DNA of 10,330 nucleotides from contig PHCL01000020.1 of the NCBI GenBank assembly GCA_002842195.1, forward strand, positions 1 through 10,330. Reading direction: 5' to 3'. Positions within the stretch are counted from its first letter, which is position 1. Every line of letters starts with the position of its first letter. Below, piece by piece: positions 7,917 to 10,330 of this stretch. A program made the translations under genes and the position numbers. Under the pieces are notes generated by a model that did no database searches, was not told the DNA's origin, and saw only the letters and a program-made list of their open reading frames with translations. This stretch comes from Betaproteobacteria bacterium HGW-Betaproteobacteria-20. Its GTDB lineage: Bacteria > Pseudomonadota > Gammaproteobacteria > Burkholderiales > Methylophilaceae.

Positions 7917-8671
7917 CTGAAACCGTTTCTATGCTTAAACCGGCAGCAAACAATCCTGCGACTCAGCCAGAATTGACTGACGCACTAATTACCAGCGTAA
8001 AAGCAAAGGCAGCTGCGGTATTAGCTTTGTTGCAAAATGCCGTTACAACATTAGAAGCCGTTACTTTTGCCAATAGCTTCGGTGCTGAAGACATGGTACT
8101 GACTGACGTTATACTGAAGAATCACTTAGCGATTGAGATATTCTCACTCGACACAGGTCGTTTGCCTGCTGAAACATACGACTTAATGGCCAAAGTAGAA
8201 TCTCACTATCAAACAAAATTAAACGTATATTTTCCGAAAAGCGAAACTGTTGAGTTTTACGTTAAAACCAATGGCATCAACGCTTTTTACGACAGCATAG
8301 CGCTACGCAAAAGCTGTTGTCACATGCGCAAGGTTGAGCCTTTGCAACGTGCGTTAAAAGGAAAAAATGCATGGGTTACTGGCATGCGCGCTGCACAAGC
8401 TACCACCAGAGTCAGCTTGCCAGTGCGCGAGTTTGACGAAGCGAACAAGCTGGAAAAATTCAATCCGTTAAGTGACTGGACTGAACAGGAAGTCTGGGCA
8501 TATATCCGCATGTTTAATGTGCCGTATAATGCGCTACATGACCAGTTTTACCCTAGCATAGGTTGCGCGCCCTGCACTAGAGCCGTCGCCATTGGGGAAG
8601 ATATACGTGCTGGCCGCTGGTGGTGGGAAGACCCAACAAACAAAGAATGTGGCTTACACGTTAAGAAATAA
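7913..8671 (+). CDS. cysH: Assimilatory adenylyl-sulfate (APS) reductase, Fe-S type
   Basis: This 252-residue enzyme reduces activated sulfate to sulfite using thioredoxin or glutathione. The PAPS-reductase fold is shown by ANSFGAEDMVLTD (53-65), SLDTGRLPAETYD (78-90) and VTGMRAAQ(A)TTR around 155-166. The C-terminal catalytic cysteine is Cys246 in ECGLH. Two extra motifs, Cys135-Cys136 in KSCCHMRK and Cys218-x2-Cys221 in GCAPCTRA, are the four ligands of the 4Fe-4S cluster that marks APS-using reductases (EC 1.8.4.10). The enteric PAPS-using enzyme lacks them. So the substrate is most likely APS, straight from CysDN, with no need for the APS kinase CysC. ATG at 7913 overlaps the DUF934 stop (ATGA). 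A second in-frame ATG at 7931 (Met7) is a possible alternative start, since the first residues are poorly conserved. It is followed by a 119-base structured gap. Confidence 0.95.
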   Translation: MTETVSMLKPAANNPATQPELTDALITSVKAKAAAVLALLQNAVTTLEAVTFANSFGAEDMVLTDVILKNHLAIEIFSLDTGRLPAETYDLMAKVESHYQTKLNVYFPKSETVEFYVKTNGINAFYDSIALRKSCCHMRKVEPLQRALKGKNAWVTGMRAAQATTRVSLPVREFDEANKLEKFNPLSDWTEQEVWAYIRMFNVPYNALHDQFYPSIGCAPCTRAVAIGEDIRAGRWWWEDPTNKECGLHVKK

Positions 8672-8694
8672 ACCTTTGTAATTTAACCGAAAAT

Positions 8695-8733
8695 TTACGC
8701 GGATTTTACCTGCGTAATCTAGGTGAATCTGCG
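8695..8733 (+). repeat. Imperfect hairpin with alternative stem, cysH-cysD gap
   Basis: Bases 8698-8710 (CGCGGATTTTACC) can pair with 8722-8733 (GGTGAATCTGCG), giving about 12 pairs including two G-U pairs and one bulged T, with an 11-base loop. A competing stem pairs TTACGC (8695-8700) with GCGTAA (8712-8717), and the two cannot form together. The segment is made of related units around GCGGATT, GCGTAATC and AATCTGCGG. A run of five T (8745-8749) comes 12 bases after the stem, too far for a standard intrinsic terminator, though weak termination or mRNA stabilisation is possible. The sequence resembles short ATCTGCG-type intergenic repeats that I recall from many bacterial genomes. Confidence 0.6.
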
Positions 8734-8749
8734 GCAAAATAAAGTTTTT

Positions 8750-8789
8750 AAGAATTTAAACTAAATGTATTAATACCAAGAATTTAAAC
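8750..8789 (+). repeat. Exact 12-base direct repeats flanking a palindrome before cysD
   Basis: AAGAATTTAAAC occurs at 8750-8761 and again at 8778-8789, 28 bases apart start to start. Between them lies the perfect 10-base palindrome GTATTAATAC (8767-8776). The second copy ends one base before the cysD ATG, and its AAGAA is the only candidate ribosome binding site. TATTAA at 8768-8773 could be a -10 element with TTTTTA (8745-8750) 17 bases upstream, but that promoter is weak. A regulator site or a small local duplication would both fit. Confidence 0.55.
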
Positions 8790-8790
8790 A

Positions 8791-9699
8791 ATGACAACAA
8801 AACAACCTTTATCACACCTTGATTGGCTGGAATCTGAAGCCATTTACATTCTGCGCGAAGTCGCCGGACAATGTTCTAATCCTGTACTGTTATTTTCAGG
8901 TGGAAAAGACTCACTCTGTATTTTACGCCTGGCTGAAAAAGCTTTTCGTCCAGGCAAATTTCCGTTTCCATTAATGCACATTGATACCGGCCACAATTAT
9001 CAGGAGGTGATTGATTTTCGTGATCAACGTACCGCTGAATTAGGCGAGCGCCTGATTGTACGCTCTGTAGAAGATTCCATGAAACGTGGCACAGTGGTGC
9101 TAAAAACGCCCGATGAATCCCGCAATAAACATCAATCTGTCACCTTGCTTGAAGCGATTGAAGAGTTTGGTTTTGATTGCTGTATCGGTGGTGCACGGCG
9201 CGATGAAGAAAAAGCCCGTGCTAAAGAACGCATCATGAGCTTTCGTGATGAATTCGGCCAATGGGACCCTAAAAATCAACGTCCAGAATTATGGAATCTT
9301 TACAACGCGCGCTCACACAAAGGTGAAAATATCCGCGCCTTTCCAATCTCTAATTGGACAGAAATGGATGTCTGGCAATATATCGAACGTGAAAATTTAG
9401 CTTTACCTAGTATTTACTTTGCGCATAACCGCCCTGTTGTCATGCGTGGCGGCGCCATTGTGCCGGTAACCCCTGTTACACCAGCGCGAGCAGATGAAGA
9501 AATTATCGACATGCAAGTGCGTTTTAGAACCGTGGGCGATATTACCTGTACAGCGCCAGTGATTAGCGATGCGGATACGGTGGCAAAAATTGTACTGGAA
9601 ACCGCAACCTCCACGATTACCGAACGCGGCGCAACCCGTCTGGATGACCAAACCTCGGATGCATCCATGGAACAACGCAAGAAAGAAGGCTATTTCTAA
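8791..9699 (+). CDS. cysD: Sulfate adenylyltransferase subunit 2, CysD
   Basis: This is the catalytic subunit of ATP sulfurylase. With the GTPase CysN it makes adenylyl sulfate (APS) and pyrophosphate from sulfate and ATP (EC 2.7.7.4). The 302 residues equal the length of E. coli CysD. The PP-loop SGGKDS is at 36-41 in [12 protein letters not shown], followed by [16 protein letters not shown] (63-78), [15 protein letters not shown] (133-147) and [12 protein letters not shown] (158-169). The protein ends in RKKEGYF, as in the family. It is preceded by a 119-base gap rather than an overlap, so cysDN may have its own promoter or be partly uncoupled from cysI-cysH. The start lacks a strong Shine-Dalgarno sequence; only AAGAA eight bases upstream is available. 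Its stop shares one base with the start of cysN (TAATG), consistent with equal production of the two subunits. Confidence 0.97.
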   Translation: MTTKQPLSHLDWLESEAIYILREVAGQCSNPVLLFSGGKDSLCILRLAEKAFRPGKFPFPLMHIDTGHNYQEVIDFRDQRTAELGERLIVRSVEDSMKRGTVVLKTPDESRNKHQSVTLLEAIEEFGFDCCIGGARRDEEKARAKERIMSFRDEFGQWDPKNQRPELWNLYNARSHKGENIRAFPISNWTEMDVWQYIERENLALPSIYFAHNRPVVMRGGAIVPVTPVTPARADEEIIDMQVRFRTVGDITCTAPVISDADTVAKIVLETATSTITERGATRLDDQTSDASMEQRKKEGYF

Positions 9700-10330
9700 T
9701 GAGTAACCCAGATTTACAACACATGAATACACAACATAACGATAGCCTTTTACGCTTTATGACCTGCGGCAGCGTAGATGATGGTAAAAGCACCTTAATC
9801 GGCCGCCTGCTGTTTGACACCAAAACCATTCTGGCCGACACGCTGACACAAATATCCAACACTTCAAAAAAGCGCGGGATGGAGGCCGTGGATTTATCGC
9901 TAATTACCGACGGCCTGCAAGCCGAGCGTGAGCAGGGAATTACCATTGATGTGGCTTATCGCTATTTCAGTACAGGCACGCGCAAATACATCATCGCCGA
10001 TGCACCGGGTCATGAACAATACACGCGCAATATGGTGACAGCGGCTTCAACTGCAAATTTGGCAATTATCTTGATTGATGCACGCCGCGGCGTGCTGACA
10101 CAAACACGCCGCCACAGCTATTTAGCGCATTTGGTGGGTATTCAGCATATTGTTGTTGCCGTCAATAAAATGGACCTGGTGAATTACGACCAAGCCGTTT
10201 ACGATAAAATTTGTGAAGACTATCTCGCTTTTGCAGCTGAAATCGGCTTGCAACGCAATGATAAGAATGAAGCCGGGCATGATATTCGTTTTATTCCAAT
10301 GTCTGCCTTGGTTGGAGATATGCTGGTTGA
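9699..10330 (+). CDS. cysN: Sulfate adenylyltransferase subunit 1 (GTPase), CysN, 3' end missing
   Basis: This is the regulatory GTPase of ATP sulfurylase, whose GTP hydrolysis drives APS formation by CysD. Only 210 complete codons are in the window; the family is about 420-475 residues, or about 630 when fused to APS kinase (CysNC). The translation-factor-type G domain is complete through its motifs: G1 GSVDDGKS (24-31), G2 around Thr82 in [13 protein letters not shown]3 DAPGHEQY (101-108), G4 NKMD (156-159) and G5 in MSALVGD (201-207). The ATG overlaps the cysD stop by one base and has AGAAGG at 9684-9689, nine bases upstream. An in-frame ATG at 9723 (Met9) is a possible alternative. Whether the missing part carries a CysC domain cannot be seen; the APS-type CysH makes it unnecessary. 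Confidence 0.96.
   Translation, partial: MSNPDLQHMNTQHNDSLLRFMTCGSVDDGKSTLIGRLLFDTKTILADTLTQISNTSKKRGMEAVDLSLITDGLQAEREQGITIDVAYRYFSTGTRKYIIADAPGHEQYTRNMVTAASTANLAIILIDARRGVLTQTRRHSYLAHLVGIQHIVVAVNKMDLVNYDQAVYDKICEDYLAFAAEIGLQRNDKNEAGHDIRFIPMSALVGDMLV

Noticed and set aside
9403..9946. Overlapping minus-strand open frames of 88-109 codons
   Set aside because: They are antisense to cysD and cysN, both strongly supported, and look like chance frames.
1..10330. Search for defence systems, mobile elements, CRISPR arrays and tRNA genes
   Set aside because: No transposase, integrase, spaced repeat array or tRNA-like cloverleaf was seen; the HerA-like ATPase has the YjgR housekeeping form and lacks a nuclease or SIR2 partner seen in HerA-based defence systems.

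Overview
The window looks like chromosomal DNA from a Gram-negative proteobacterium. It is moderately AT-rich, and its genes are tightly packed with many 1- and 4-base overlaps. A betaproteobacterium of the Nitrosomonadales/Methylophilaceae type is my best guess. This rests on the gene order (cysB divergent from a TauE/SafE permease, then cysI, a DUF934 gene, cysH, cysD, cysN), on a DUF302 lipoprotein of a kind I associate with these bacteria, and on base composition. It is an inference, not a match I could test.

The left half (1-4631) is entirely on the minus strand. Read in the direction of transcription, it runs cysB (sulfur-responsive LysR regulator), a DUF302 lipoprotein, a HerA-like/YjgR-type ATPase, and fhs (formate-tetrahydrofolate ligase, cut by the left edge). 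The last two share one base (TAATG) and are probably translationally coupled. No functional link between them is obvious.

The right half (4793-10330) is entirely on the plus strand and forms an assimilatory sulfate reduction cluster. It encodes a TSUP-family permease (probably sulfur oxyanion transport), sulfite reductase hemoprotein CysI, a DUF934 protein, an Fe-S type APS reductase (cysH), and the ATP sulfurylase subunits CysD and CysN (CysN cut by the right edge). The genes between them cover sulfate to sulfide: CysDN makes APS, CysH reduces APS to sulfite, CysI reduces sulfite to sulfide. No CysC kinase is needed if CysH uses APS directly, and no CysJ flavoprotein is present in the window.

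The 161-base gap between cysB and the permease (4632-4792) is the natural control region and holds a candidate LysR-type inverted repeat. The other structured non-coding stretch is the 119-base cysH-cysD gap. It contains an imperfect hairpin with a competing alternative stem, and then a 10-base palindrome flanked by two exact 12-base direct repeats just before cysD. I saw no tRNA, rRNA, CRISPR array, insertion sequence, prophage gene or pseudogene. Most of the window is well-known metabolism. The less explained parts are the DUF934 and DUF302 proteins, the permease's substrate, and the small intergenic repeats.
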